A stretch of 64,000 nucleotides of DNA, from assembly GCF_040183065.1 (NCBI RefSeq), contig NC_091120.1:194050127-194114126 (forward strand), written 5' to 3'. A program made the position numbers and the translations under genes. Shown here piece after piece: positions 9,592 through 20,000 of the stretch (the first letter of the stretch is position 1; each line of letters begins with the position of its first letter). The DNA comes from Periplaneta americana. Its lineage: Eukaryota > Arthropoda > Insecta > Blattodea > Blattidae. Below the pieces are notes generated by a model that worked only from the letters and a program-made list of their open reading frames with translations, had not been told where the DNA came from and did not search any database.

Positions 9592-10460
9592 GAGGGTGTT
9601 TAAAAAATACGGGGCATAACTTCAGGTATGTATTTCCCACATGTAGACAATCAAAATAGTTCATTACAACATGTGTCCGGAAATGCTTTATTTCCGAGTT
9701 ATGACCTTCACAACATTGAAATTCACCGGAACGTTTTTCTTTCCGCAGGTCGTTGCCGTCAAAGGAGACATTAAGAGGGCACTCTGACAGTTCATTCCGA
9801 GGCGAAGGTTACATTCAGTGTTGTGTAGGCGTTAGACTGTGCGACATGTATTCAAATCAAACAGACTTACGGGGCAGGCGTACACAAACTTCCTGGAAAA
9901 CACCATACCTCATGTTTTAGAAGACACTCCACTGATCAATCGTCAACACATTCACTTCTTGCATGATGGCGCTCCTGCACACTTCAGTCGTACGGCTCGC
10001 CGGTACTTGGATCGAAGGTTTCCTGATCGATGGATAGGTAGAGGTGGCCCAATTGCTTGGCCTCCACGCTCACCTGATCTGAACCCTCTCGATTTCTACT
10101 TGTGGGGCTATTTAAAATCATTGGTTTATTCGTCTCCGGTGCTGATTTGGAATCCCTTCGGAATCGAATTGTGGCATGTTCTGAGGACATACGCAATACT
10201 CCTGGAGTTTGGGATCGTGTTCGCAGGTCAATGAGACATCGATGTGAGATCTGTATTCAAGCAGGAGGTGGACATTTTGAACATGTTCTGTAATGACAAC
10301 GAGCTGCGGAAAGAAAAACGTTCCGGTGAATTTCAATGTTGTGAAGGCCATAACTCGGAAATGAAGCATTTCCGGACACATGTTGTAATGAACTATTTTG
10401 ATTGTCTACATGTGGGAAATACATACCTGAAATTATGCCCCGTATTTTTGAAACACCCTG
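9592..10460 (+). mobile_element. mariner element with ~164-bp inverted ends, nested in LINE
   Basis: The arms at 9592-9755 and 10297-10460 are inverted copies with only a few mismatches. They begin with GAGGGTGTTT and CAGGGTGTTT respectively, and TA flanks both ends (9590-9591 and 10461-10462). The 869-bp element carries a C-terminal transposase fragment. Arms of this length are much longer than the roughly 30 bp of classical mariners. Removing the element and one TA rejoins the interrupted LINE reading frame, which confirms the boundaries. Confidence 0.9.
9839..10293 (+). pseudogene. Tc1/mariner transposase, C-terminal half, frameshifted
   Basis: The first frame reads RLTGQAYTNFLE, HFLHDGAPAHFSRTARR, RWIGRGGPIAWPPRSPDLNP and LDFYLWGYLKSLVY. 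Homology then moves to another frame near 10130-10140 and continues LESLRNRIVACSEDIRNTP, GVWDRVRRSM and HFEHVL. HDGAPAH holds the second catalytic Asp, and SPDLNPLDFYLWG the third acidic position, with 36 residues between the D of HDG and the D of SPD. The N-terminal DNA-binding half and the first catalytic Asp are missing, so this copy is internally deleted as well as frameshifted. It cannot make transposase but could be moved by a relative acting on its intact ends. Confidence 0.85.
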
Positions 10461-10462
10461 TA

Positions 10463-10555
10463 TAGGGCATCCTTGTCGTACTTCTACCCCTATTCGACTT
10501 CCTTCTGATATTTATTCTCATATCCTTAGTTTGATTCGTTGTTTAATATTATAAA
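10463..10555 (-). pseudogene. RTE-like LINE, upstream part beyond mariner insertion
   Basis: Minus strand, reading ISEGSRIG then VEVRQGCP immediately before the mariner. RQGCP is motif B of LINE reverse transcriptases and should be followed by LSPxLFN. That continuation (LSNFLNIYIEG) lies on the other side of the mariner, at 9589 and below. No coding similarity is visible above about 10555, so the LINE is 5'-truncated there. Confidence 0.75.
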
Positions 10556-10659
10556 AAAATTCTGGTGTGAAATAAATAAAATTTATGATCTCTTATTTAG
10601 AAAATAGGTATATTATTTCATTTTTGTATCTGTTGTACAAGATATAGGAATGTCGTTAA

Positions 10660-10673
10660 CATGGAAAAGAAGT
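10660..10673 (+). repeat. target-site duplication, left
   Basis: CATGGAAAAGAAGT, repeated exactly at 10877-10890 on the other side of the truncated LINE tail. Confidence 0.7.
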
Positions 10674-10876
10674 TGTTGTTGTTTTCTAATGCCAGGCGTT
10701 TGACAATAAAGTCATTTGACCTCTTGCACTCCAATATTTTTCAAAGATATTATCATGGTCAGCCACTGAAGCACAGATTTTGAGGTGTTCCGAATCCATT
10801 TCTTGGTTTGAGTTGCACAATGGGCAGTTAGGGGATTGATATATTCCAATTCTAGGCAGGTGTTTGGCCAAAGAGT
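10674..10876 (-). mobile_element. 5'-truncated LINE tail (~200 bp) with Cys/His motif and (CAA)n end
   Basis: Minus strand. The ORF ends at 10686 and reads AKHLPRIGIYQ, CPLCNSNQEMDSEHLKIC and YWSARGQMTLLSNAWH. C-P-L-C followed by E-H-L-K-x-C is the zinc-knuckle-like end of many insect non-LTR proteins. After the stop comes a short (CAA)n tail on the minus strand. A 14-bp exact direct repeat brackets it, as expected of target-primed reverse transcription; about 4 bp overlap the coding match, so the duplication is 10-14 bp. I recall near-identical peptides among American cockroach predicted proteins, which supports the organism guess. Confidence 0.75.
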
Positions 10877-10890
10877 CATGGAAAAGAAGT
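10877..10890 (+). repeat. target-site duplication, right
   Basis: Second copy of CATGGAAAAGAAGT. Confidence 0.7.
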
Positions 10891-10995
10891 GGATTGTTAC
10901 AAAACTTACGCGAAAGTAATTTTTTTGTTTTCTATTTTACAATTCAATTTGGTTTTAAGATAAATCTATTCCATATGACAAATTTATTTTAATAA

Positions 10996-11440
10996 CTAGC
11001 CGTACCCGTGCGCTCCGCTGCACCCGTTAGAAATAAATATAAAATAATTACATAATTAAAATAGGACATTTGATCCAAGGAACATTCGTGTTTGATAGAA
11101 GGATAAATCGTTTAATATGTTACTTAATTTAAATTGCATCCAAATAATTAAAATGCGATCATTTTGGTCCAGAGACACTCATTTGGTGCAATGACAATTC
11201 CTTTAACATGTTTCTTAATTTTTATTACATGCAACCATAGTTTAATGAAGATTGACATCATTTGGATTTAATGTGTATATTTTATTTTACTTGTTATAGG
11301 TTTCCATTAAATTATGGTAATAGCTTAATTTTAACCCTTCTTTTCTACGTATTCAGTAAATGGCGCTTGGCCCACTATGGTTCTGAACCCTTCAAATAAG
11401 TTAAATTTTATTATATAATATTACATATTATATTATATTT
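10996..11440 (+). repeat. dispersed repeat, left part (head)
   Basis: Begins ACTAGCCGTACCCGTGCGCT then CCGCTGCACCCG, a GC-rich head followed by AT-rich non-coding DNA. This head-and-tail layout (head GxCCGTxCCCG..., tail AAATCCGTTCAGCC...) recurs in dispersed arthropod elements of uncertain class. The matching tail lies at 13671-14275, separated by a LINE insertion. Confidence 0.5.
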
Positions 11441-11833
11441 TTTTCATTTCTTTTATTTAAATTCAAATATACAGAATAAAGAAATATAATTACAAAACAA
11501 ACAAAGAGAAATACAAATAAAATAATACAAGCAATATAAAAAGAAGATACAGTAGTATTAACAAAATTTGAGACCGAATGAGCAGCGCTCGTGCTCGGTC
11601 GCAGTTCAGATATAATATTAAAATAAAAATAATAATAATATAAATAAATAAGTAAAATAAAATAGGAACTAAAATATAATTACAGCGGCAATGGAATTAT
11701 ATAATATAATATTAACACTAGAGAAGAATAATATCGCACGTGAAAAGTAGGACTAATATATATTTCAAAATTATAGAATACAAATATAATATAGGTTGAT
11801 TAATTCATACACATAGGCTATAAATTTATTTAA

Positions 11834-13135
11834 TCAAATTGAAGATATTAACACTTTTCTAATTTTCTTGTTATATGTTAGTGGGTTACATGTTAGAAGT
11901 TCTGGGTGTAATTTAGTTAAAGCATTGTACAACCGAGGGCCAAAATTTATGCTATGCTTTAGACCAGCAGATGTGAGACATTTAGGTTCTACTAATGTTG
12001 AATTAATATTTCGTCTTGTGTCATAATTGTGTGTCTGTAATACAAACTTATTACGATTTTTATGATAAAATTTTAACAGCGTATACTTATAAATTTGTTC
12101 AATATTAAATACATTACATTCGGAATAAATTAATTTAGTTGGATAATCGAAACGTTTCTTCAAACAAATTTTAATTATTCGTTTTTGTAGTAAATTTAAC
12201 GGACTAAGATTAATTTTTGTACTTCCACCCCAAACAATTATACCATATTGAATGATAGACTGAATAATGGCCAAATAAACATTTCGTAGAACTCTAATAG
12301 GTAAGTAGCATCGAAGATTAACGAATTTATAAATTGTTTTACGAAGCCTCTTACAAAGATAAGTAATGTGATGAGGCCATTTTAAATTCTGATCGATAAT
12401 GATACCCAGATATTTGACATACGTGGCTTCTTTCAAAGGTGGACATTTACAACTTTTGGGATCTAAACAATTTTCACTGTGTATTATTAGTCTATATTTA
12501 TCGCTAAATTTTAAATTTTGAACACTGGCAGCTGTTAACGAAAAAGGAACTAAAGTTGATTTAGATATATTTAAAGAAAGGAAGTTGGAATTAAGCCATT
12601 TTTTAACAATGTTAGCACCTATATTAGCATTTCTATATGCTTCCTGCCAAGAAAAACCACTGAAAATAACTACTGTATCATCCGCATATGAATATATAGA
12701 TCCATTAAATTTTTCTAAATTTATATTTAGCAGATCATTAACATATATTAGAAATAAAATAGGTCCCAAAATTGTTCCTTGCGGTACACCTATATCAATA
12801 TATTTGTATTCACTAAATTGATCTTCAATTTTGGTCATTTGCCTTCTGTTACTAAAATATGATTGAAATAATTTTAAAACTATACCTCTAACTCCAATAG
12901 TATGTAGTTTGTCCAAAAGTAAATTATGATTGTTAGTGTCAAAAGCTTTCCGTAGATCCAAGAAAATACCCAAACATTTGTTTCCGATATCTAGTTCATT
13001 GATAATTTTTCCAGTAACATTAATAAGAGCATCATCAGTAGAAATATTATTGCGAAAACCAAACTGATTTTTAGAGAGGATTTTATGTTTTTCTAAATAA
13101 TTTATTAATCTATTCTTTAAACATTTTTCAAGCAA
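11834..13135 (-). pseudogene. LINE reverse transcriptase (CR1/jockey group), main open frame
   Basis: A 433-codon open frame. Motifs in order: NQFGFRNNISTDDALIN at about residues 23-39, FLDLRKAFDTNNHNLL (motif A, catalytic Asp), GVPQGTILGPILFLIYVNDL (motif B), YSYADDTVV (motif C, YADD with both catalytic Asp), VKYLGIIID (motif D/E region), then a thumb and C-terminal tail with YGIIVWGG and LQKRIIKIC. All visible reverse transcriptase residues look intact. The frame is broken upstream: at 13159-13170 the conserved YRPT...LPTFSKLLEKC region shifts frame, and further up there is a stop and another shift. In an intact element the enzyme copies its own RNA at a nicked genomic target. This copy also lacks the endonuclease, so it is not autonomous. 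Confidence 0.9.
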
Positions 13136-13652
13136 TTTGGAAAATGTTGGAAGTAAAGATATACGTAGGTCTATAGTTATTTAAATTATTTTTATCTCCA
13201 GATTTGTATATTGGAATTACTATGGCACATTTCAAAACATCTGGGAATATACCTTGCACAAAACATAAGTTAAAAATATGAACCATGGGTTTTAATATAT
13301 ATATTTGATAATAATTTTGAAAGTATTATTCTTAATTCCATCTATACCAGGAGCAACATTATTTTTTTACTTCTTAACCAAAATAATAATTTCATCTTCA
13401 GTTACAGGGAAAAGAAACACGGAAGAAGCTAAATGTTCATCTTGTGTCTTATTTTGTAGAGAAGAGTTAAAATTTGACTTATTAATGTTAGAAGTAACTT
13501 TGTGTCCTATCTCTGAAAAATAATTATTAAATTCGTTTGCAATCTCTTTTCTGCAAATTAATATTTCACCCTTATCGTTTTTTAACTCCTTGATTGGCTG
13601 TTTATTTTGTACATTTACATCTGTAGCTTCATTTATAACTTGCCAGAATTTA
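13136..13652 (-). pseudogene. LINE ORF2 linker region, frameshifted
   Basis: Minus-strand pieces: FWQVINEATDVNVQNKQPIK then EFNNYFSEIGHKV, then VTEDEIIILVKK with a TAA where a Leu codon is expected, then KNNVAPGIDGIKN. After a shift near 13290 come KPMVHIFNLCFVQGIFPDVL and IPIYKSGDKNN, then NNYRPT. These are the conserved linker and the start of the finger domain of CR1/jockey-type reverse transcriptases. There are at least two frameshifts and one nonsense codon. Confidence 0.75.
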
Positions 13653-13670
13653 TATTATATTATATTATAT

Positions 13671-14275
13671 TAGAAGTTACTGTAATAACATTATAGCATT
13701 ATGTCCATCTAGAGAAACTACACTTTCCAATGGTGAAATAATAATTAATTATACAAATCGGTTAATTTAGCTTCCGATATTACTTCATAGAAACGCAGAA
13801 ACATTATCTGTAGGCTATCTTTCATAGCTTTCGATTGTTGCTGTCCAAGGCCCCTTATAGACGAAGTCATTTGTTTTTTATTTCATTATACGGCCTTAGA
13901 TGGCAGTTATTTTAATTTTAAAACTCATTTATCTCATTAAATATCAATCCTATCAAACTTTTTCAAAGGATAAAACTTATCGCAAATTATTTTTAAAGAA
14001 ACTTTTGTTATGTAACATTTTCCAAAAACCAATATTAAGCGAGATATTTCGATTTATTTAATTCAAGCCCCCTTATAACCCCACTTTTAAATAATGTATT
14101 TTGAATGCCATATAGCCTAAAATGTAAGATACAACGAACTTAATTTTCACCGAAATCCGTTCAGCCATTATCGCGTGAAAAGGTAACAAACATACAGACA
14201 GACAAACAGACATACAAACAAAAATTTCAAAAAAGCGATTTTCGGTTTCAGGGTGGTTAATTATATATGTTAGGA
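13671..14275 (+). repeat. dispersed repeat, right part (tail)
   Basis: Continues the repeat begun at 10996 and ends with ACCGAAATCCGTTCAGCC, an AAC-ATACAGACAGACAAACA stretch, and a TTAATTATATATGTTAGGA end. The core AAATCCGTTCAGCC is shared with the fragment at 2240-2328. Confidence 0.5.
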
Positions 14276-14442
14276 CCAATTATTTTTGGAAAATCGAAAA
14301 TTACCAGAAAAGTTTCGGCTACAGATTTATTATTATTATTGATAAAATTTGCAATTAGACAAAACATATTGATTGAGCATTAAAATAAATTTGTCACATT
14401 TTTGTTTTCTGTTAATATCTTTGTGTATGATCTTTGTTACAG

Positions 14443-14633
14443 GTGGGAAATATAGAAGTTTATGAACAGATTTTCGGAGAGGCGACATCTGTACCAACAA
14501 ACAGCCCCGTAGTAGATGGCGTTGTTGGTTTGGGTTTCAGCATGGCAGATCCAGGTCTTGTATCTCCTTTGGTATACACCATGATCAACCAGGCTCTTCT
14601 GCCAAAGCCTGTCTTCTCGCTGTATCACAACAA
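14443..14633 (+). CDS. aspartic protease homologue, internal exon (mid-body)
   Basis: A 191-bp exon after a TCTTTGTTACAG acceptor and before a GTAAGT donor. It enters in phase 0, matching the end of the exon at 6599, and leaves in phase 2. It encodes VGNIEVYEQIFGEATS, then VVDGVVGLGFS, then PLVYTMINQALLPKPVFSLY. These match the A1 family strand (V/I)GxxxxxQxFGEA, the inter-lobe FDGILGLG core, and the (V/L)xxPVFSFYL segment. The gene runs straight across the exon boundary as D-V-V-T-V-G-N-I, as in cathepsin D. There is no internal stop or frameshift. The preceding intron is 7,843 bp and full of transposons; the following one is 8,743 bp and holds the 29-bp array. Confidence in family is high; which paralogue is unknown. 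Confidence 0.92.
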
Positions 14634-14639
14634 GTAAGT

Positions 14640-14860
14640 ACTTATCAAAATGCGCAAATAGTCTTCTTTCATGTATTATTTTTTCTAGTATAAACGGTTT
14701 AGTGCATTAAAGTTTCAATGTAACTCAATTCTTACATGCTGAATTTGTACATAATATTTAATAATATACGCCAATTAGTTGAGATGGTGCAAGGACTGAC
14801 TTAAAATTTTTTGCTGAAATACAACGTTGAAAAAAAAAAACAACTGGTCTTCGGCATACC
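14640..14860. other. intron, nothing recognised
   Basis: AT-rich DNA without a visible repeat or gene. Confidence 0.5.
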
Positions 14861-14869
14861 TACTGTCTA

Positions 14870-15580
14870 TTTGTGTGCAGTGATTCTCCCAAATGAATTT
14901 TCTTCATATTAAATATCTGCGAATAAATTTATCAGGGAATGATGTACATGAAATATAATAATTTTAGTACTAGTCTGTCTGTGTACAGCGATTTCTACTA
15001 AACTATTGGACGGATTTTGTTCATATTCAGTATCTACGAGTCAATTTATCAGGGAGTGATGTACATGAAATATAATAATTTTAGTACTAGTCTGTCTGTG
15101 TACAGCGATTTCTACTAAACTATTGGACGGATTTTGTTCATATTCAGTATCTACGAGTCAATTTATCAGGGAATGATGTACATGAAATATAATAATTTTA
15201 GTACTAGTCTGTCTGTGTACAGCGATTTCTACTAAACTATTGGACGGATTTTGTTCATATTCAGTATCTACGAGTCAATTTATCAGGGAGTGATGTACAT
15301 GAAATATAATAATTTTAGTACTAGTCTGTCTGTGTGCAGCGATTTCTACTAAACTATTGGACGGATTTTGTTCATATTCAGTATCTACGAGTCAATTTAT
15401 CAGGGAGTGATGTACATGAAATATAATAATTTTAGTACTAGTCTGTCTGTGTACAGCGATTTCTACTAAACTATTGGACGGATTTTGTTCATATTCAGTA
15501 TCTACTAGTCAATTTATCAGGGAATGATGTACATGAAAGATAATTTTAGTACTAGTCTGTCTGTGTACAGTGATGTGTTC
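14870..15580 (+). repeat. 117-bp tandem repeat, ~6 copies
   Basis: The landmark TACAGCGATTTCTACTAAAC occurs at 14984, 15101, 15218, 15335 (one change) and 15452, always 117 bp apart. A diverged first copy begins near 14876 (108-bp step), and the last unit has a 3-bp deletion (114-bp step to 15566). Each unit contains TTTTAGTACTAGTCTGTCTG. Internal copies differ by only one or two bases, so expansion is recent. Confidence 0.95.
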
Positions 15581-16069
15581 ATAACATGATCCACCCTAAA
15601 ATTAATAGTTTTAGATATTTTTATGCTTATTTTGAACGAACTTGTTAAGTTCATAGTATGTCTTATATTAAAAAAAAACTTGATTAAACCGCTCGTATAT
15701 TATGGAAATACTGTATGTAAAAAAAAAAAGATACTTAATGTATGCCTAAGCTAACCGTACAAATTATAATTACAGCTAATTTTCTGATTATGCATAATGC
15801 ATTTTGTATTTATTTCAGGGAACGAAAATTCATCTGTATATTATTGGTGTATATTAAATGATTTTCTTTAAGCAAGTGTATTAAATAATAGTTTTAACAA
15901 AAGAAACTGTACCTATGCATATGCTATTTATTTATTTTGTTTGAAGAATATTTTATTATAAGTAAATTGCATTAGACAAATTATAAATTAGAAAAAATGA
16001 GATAAGATGGTGATAAAATCTATTTTGTGGTATGTAGATCGTACAGAAATTTATCATATTTATTTAAAT
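15581..16069. other. intron, nothing recognised
   Basis: AT-rich DNA with short A runs. No gene or repeat boundary visible. Confidence 0.5.
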
Positions 16070-16360
16070 TAAAATAGTACTGCTAAGAGATTATTTCAAA
16101 ACTTTTAGTTTACAATAAATTTAAAGGTTATGTTGCGTTAATTATAATAGTACCGCTAAGAGATTATTTCAAAACTTTTAGTTTACAATAAATTTAAAGG
16201 TTATGTTGCGTTAATTATGATAGTACCGCTAAGAGATTATTTCAAAACTTTTAGTTTACAATAAATTTAAAGGTTATGTTGCGTTAATTATAATAGTACC
16301 GCTAAGAGATTATTTCAAAACTTTTAGTTTACAATAAATTTAAGAGTAATGTTGAGGTTA
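16070..16360 (+). repeat. 73-bp tandem repeat, 4 copies
   Basis: TAGTAC-CGCTAAGAGATT recurs at 16075, 16148, 16221 and 16294, exactly 73 bp apart. The first copy differs by one base and the last diverges after AATTTAA. Confidence 0.95.
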
Positions 16361-16396
16361 AAGTTCAGATAAATTGAATATTATATAATAAGAAAA

Positions 16397-16600
16397 ATTA
16401 TATTACAATTTCAGTCAACAACTTATCAGATTGGTACAAAAAGAAGTTTTGTTACAATAATCACATTATAATTCCTGGTTGCATTCACGAATATTTACGA
16501 TTTTCAAAGAAATCATCATGATGTAGAAAAGCAGTAAATTAGACAAATTGAACAGAAGAGAAATATAAAATGCATGCATATCAGACCTCAAGAATGAAAT
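16397..16600 (+). repeat. ~200-bp inverted repeat, left copy
   Basis: Shares CAGTCAACAACTTATCAGA, AAGTTTTGTTACA, CACATTATAATTCCTGGTTG, CGAATATTTACGATTTTCAA and CTCAAGAATGAA with the reverse complement of 23071-23276. The copies lie 6.5 kb apart on either side of the 29-bp array. Similarity stops at about 16599. Confidence 0.85.
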
Positions 16601-17036
16601 AAAGCAGTGCAGGAACATTATCATACACTAAATTATTAAAAACAACTTATAAACTGATAAGATGCAATCAAGAAGTGATGTTTTGGATTGTCAATGATTA
16701 CAAGAATATAAATGTAAGATATTATGTTAAAAGTTAAAGTTCAATGAAGCCATATTTTGATTGTAGTTGAAAACTGAAGTTCTATGAAATATTTTGTCAC
16801 TCGGATCGCTGACATGATTAAGACATGAAATTGAAGATGGAGCGATGTCAGATGCTGAAGTCAACTTGCAGAATCTACATAGCACGTAACGTGTCGTTTT
16901 AAATCGTATTAAACACAACCTCGGTCGAAATTTAGTTTGAAGCGATTTCATATCGGAACAATTCGTATTCTTTCCCGCCTTGTTTCTATGATGAAAATTA
17001 TGTGGTGGATGAAATAAATTGTATTACGTACAATTC
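16601..17036. other. unique sequence between inverted repeat and array
   Basis: AT-rich, no gene recognised. The minus-strand ORF at 16727-16951 has no family features I recognise. Confidence 0.4.
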
Positions 17037-20000
17037 CGAACACGTGTACACGTGTACGTTCTGAACCTTCTTGCGTACACATTTACGCTCTTAACCTTCT
17101 TGCGTACACATGTACGCTCTTAACCTTCTTGCGTACATGCGTACGCTCTTAACCTTCTTGCGTACACGTGTACGTTCTGAACATTCTTGCGTACACGTGT
17201 ACGCTCTGAACCTTCTTGCGTACACGCGTACGCTCTTAACATTCTTGCGTACACGTGTACGTTCTGAACATTCTTGCGTACACGTGTACGCTCTTAACCT
17301 TCTTGCGTACATGCGTACGCTCTTAACCTTCTTGCGTACACGTGTACGCTCTTAACCTTCTTGCGTACATGCGTACGCTCTTAACCTTCTTGCGTACACG
17401 TGTACGCTCTGAACCTTCTTGCGTACACGCGTACGCTCCTAACATTCTTGCGTACACGTGTACGCTCTGAACCTTCTTGCGTACACATTTACGCTCTTAA
17501 CATTCTTGCGTACACGTGTACGCTCTGAACCTTCTTGCGTACACGCGTACGCTCTTAACATTCTTGCGTACACGTGTACGCTCTGAACCTTCTTGCGTAC
17601 ACGCGTACGCTCTTAACATTCTTGCGTACACGTGTACGCTCTGAACCTTCTTGCGTACACGCGTACGCTCTTAACCTTCTTGCGTACACGTGTACGCTCT
17701 GAACCTTCTTGCGTACACGCGTACGCTCTGAACCTTCTTGCGTACACGCGTACGCTCTTAACATTCTTGCGTACACGTGTACGCTCTGAACCTTCTTGCG
17801 TACACGCGTACGCTCTTAACCTTCTTGCGTACACGTGTACGCTCTGAACCTTCTTGCGTACACGTGTACGCTCTTAACATTCTTGCGTACACGTGTACGC
17901 TCTGAACCTTCTTGCGTACACGCGTACGCTCTTAACCTTCTTGCGTACACGTGTACGCTCTGAACCTTCTTGCGTACACGCGTACGCTCTTAACATTCTT
18001 GCGTACACGTGTACGCTCTGAACCTTCTTGCGTACACGCGTACGCTCTTAACCTTCTTGCGTACACGTGTACGCTCTGAACCTTCTTGCGTACACGCGTA
18101 CGCTCTGAACCTTCTTGCGTACACGCGTACGCTCTTAACATTCTTGCGTACACGTGTACGCTCTGAACCTTCTTGCGTACACGCGTACGCTCTTAACATT
18201 CTTGCGTACACGTGTACGCTCTGAACATTCTTGCGTACACGTGTACGCTCTGAACCTTCTTGCGTACACGCGTACGCTCTTAACATTCTTGCGTACACGT
18301 GTACGCTCTGAACCTTCTTGCGTACACGCGTACGCTCTTAACATTCTTGCGTACACGTGTACGCTCTGAACCTTCTTGCGTACACGCGTACGCTCTGAAC
18401 CTTCTTGCGTACACGTGTACGCTCTGAACCTTCTTGCGTACACGCGTACGCTCTTAACATTCTTGCGTACACGTGTACGCTCTGAACCTTCTTGCGTACA
18501 CGCGTACGCTCTTAACATTCTTGCGTACACGTGTACGCTCTGAACATTCTTGCGTACACGTGTACGCTCTGAACCTTCTTGCGTACACGCGTACGCTCTT
18601 AACATTCTTGCGTACACGTGTACGCTCTGAACCTTCTTGCGTACACGCGTACGCTCTTAACATTCTTGCGTACACGTGTACGCTCTGAACCTTCTTGCGT
18701 ACACGCGTACGCTCTTAACATTCTTGCGTACACGTGTACGCTCTGAACCTTCTTGCGTACACGCGTACGCTCTTAACTTTCTTGCGTACACGTGTACGCT
18801 CTGAACCTTCTTGCGTACACGCGTACGCTCTTAACATTCTTGCGTACACGTGTACGCTCTGAACCTTCTTGCGTACACGCGTACGCTCTTAACATTCTTG
18901 CGTACACGCGTACGCTCTTAACCTTCTTGCGTACACGTGTACGCTCTGAACCTTCTTGCGTACACGCGTACGCTCTGAACCTTCTTGCGTACACGCGTAC
19001 GCTCTTAACCTTCTTGCGTACACGTGTACGCTCTGAACCTTCTTGCGTACACGCGTACGCTCTTAACATTCTTGCGTACACGCGTACGCTCTTAACCTTC
19101 TTGCGTACACGTGTACGCTCTGAACCTTCTTGCGTACACGCGTACGCTCTTAACCTTCTTGCGTACACGTGTACGCTCTGAACCTTCTTGCGTACACGCG
19201 TACGCTCTGAACCTTCTTGCGTACACGCGTACGCTCTTAACATTCTTGCGTACACGTGTACGCTCTGAACCTTCTTGCGTACACGCGTACGCTCTTAACC
19301 TTCTTGCGTACACGTGTACGCTCTGAACCTTCTTGCGTACACGTGTACGCTCTTAACATTCTTGCGTACACGTGTACGCTCTGAACCTTCTTGCGTACAC
19401 GCGTACGCTCTTAACCTTCTTGCGTACACGTGTACGCTCTGAACCTTCTTGCGTACACGCGTACGCTCTTAACATTCTTGCGTACACGTGTACGCTCTGA
19501 ACCTTCTTGCGTACACGCGTACGCTCTTAACCTTCTTGCGTACACGTGTACGCTCTGAACCTTCTTGCGTACACGCGTACGCTCTGAACCTTCTTGCGTA
19601 CACGCGTACGCTCTTAACATTCTTGCGTACACGTGTACGCTCTGAACCTTCTTGCGTACACGCGTACGCTCTTAACATTCTTGCGTACACGTGTACGCTC
19701 TGAACATTCTTGCGTACACGTGTACGCTCTGAACCTTCTTGCGTACACGCGTACGCTCTTAACATTCTTGCGTACACGTGTACGCTCTGAACCTTCTTGC
19801 GTACACGCGTACGCTCTTAACATTCTTGCGTACACGTGTACGCTCTGAACCTTCTTGCGTACACGCGTACGCTCTGAACCTTCTTGCGTACACGTGTACG
19901 CTCTGAACCTTCTTGCGTACACGCGTACGCTCTTAACATTCTTGCGTACACGTGTACGCTCTGAACCTTCTTGCGTACACGCGTACGCTCTTAACATTCT

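Larger units (their letters stand above)
11441..13652 (-). mobile_element. 5'-truncated CR1/jockey-group LINE
   Basis: Minus-strand element running from about 13652 (5' truncation, just before FWQVINEAT) to about 11441. It has a long 3' UTR after the stop at 11834 and an AATAAA signal near the end. Both sides are bounded by repeated ATATT/TATAT pentamers, consistent with insertion into, or duplication of, an AT-rich target. The endonuclease domain is absent. It interrupts another dispersed repeat. Confidence 0.8.

Noticed and set aside
8937..9659. 240-codon + strand ORF
   Set aside because: It is the antisense of the LINE reverse transcriptase remnant, whose minus strand carries the recognisable motifs.
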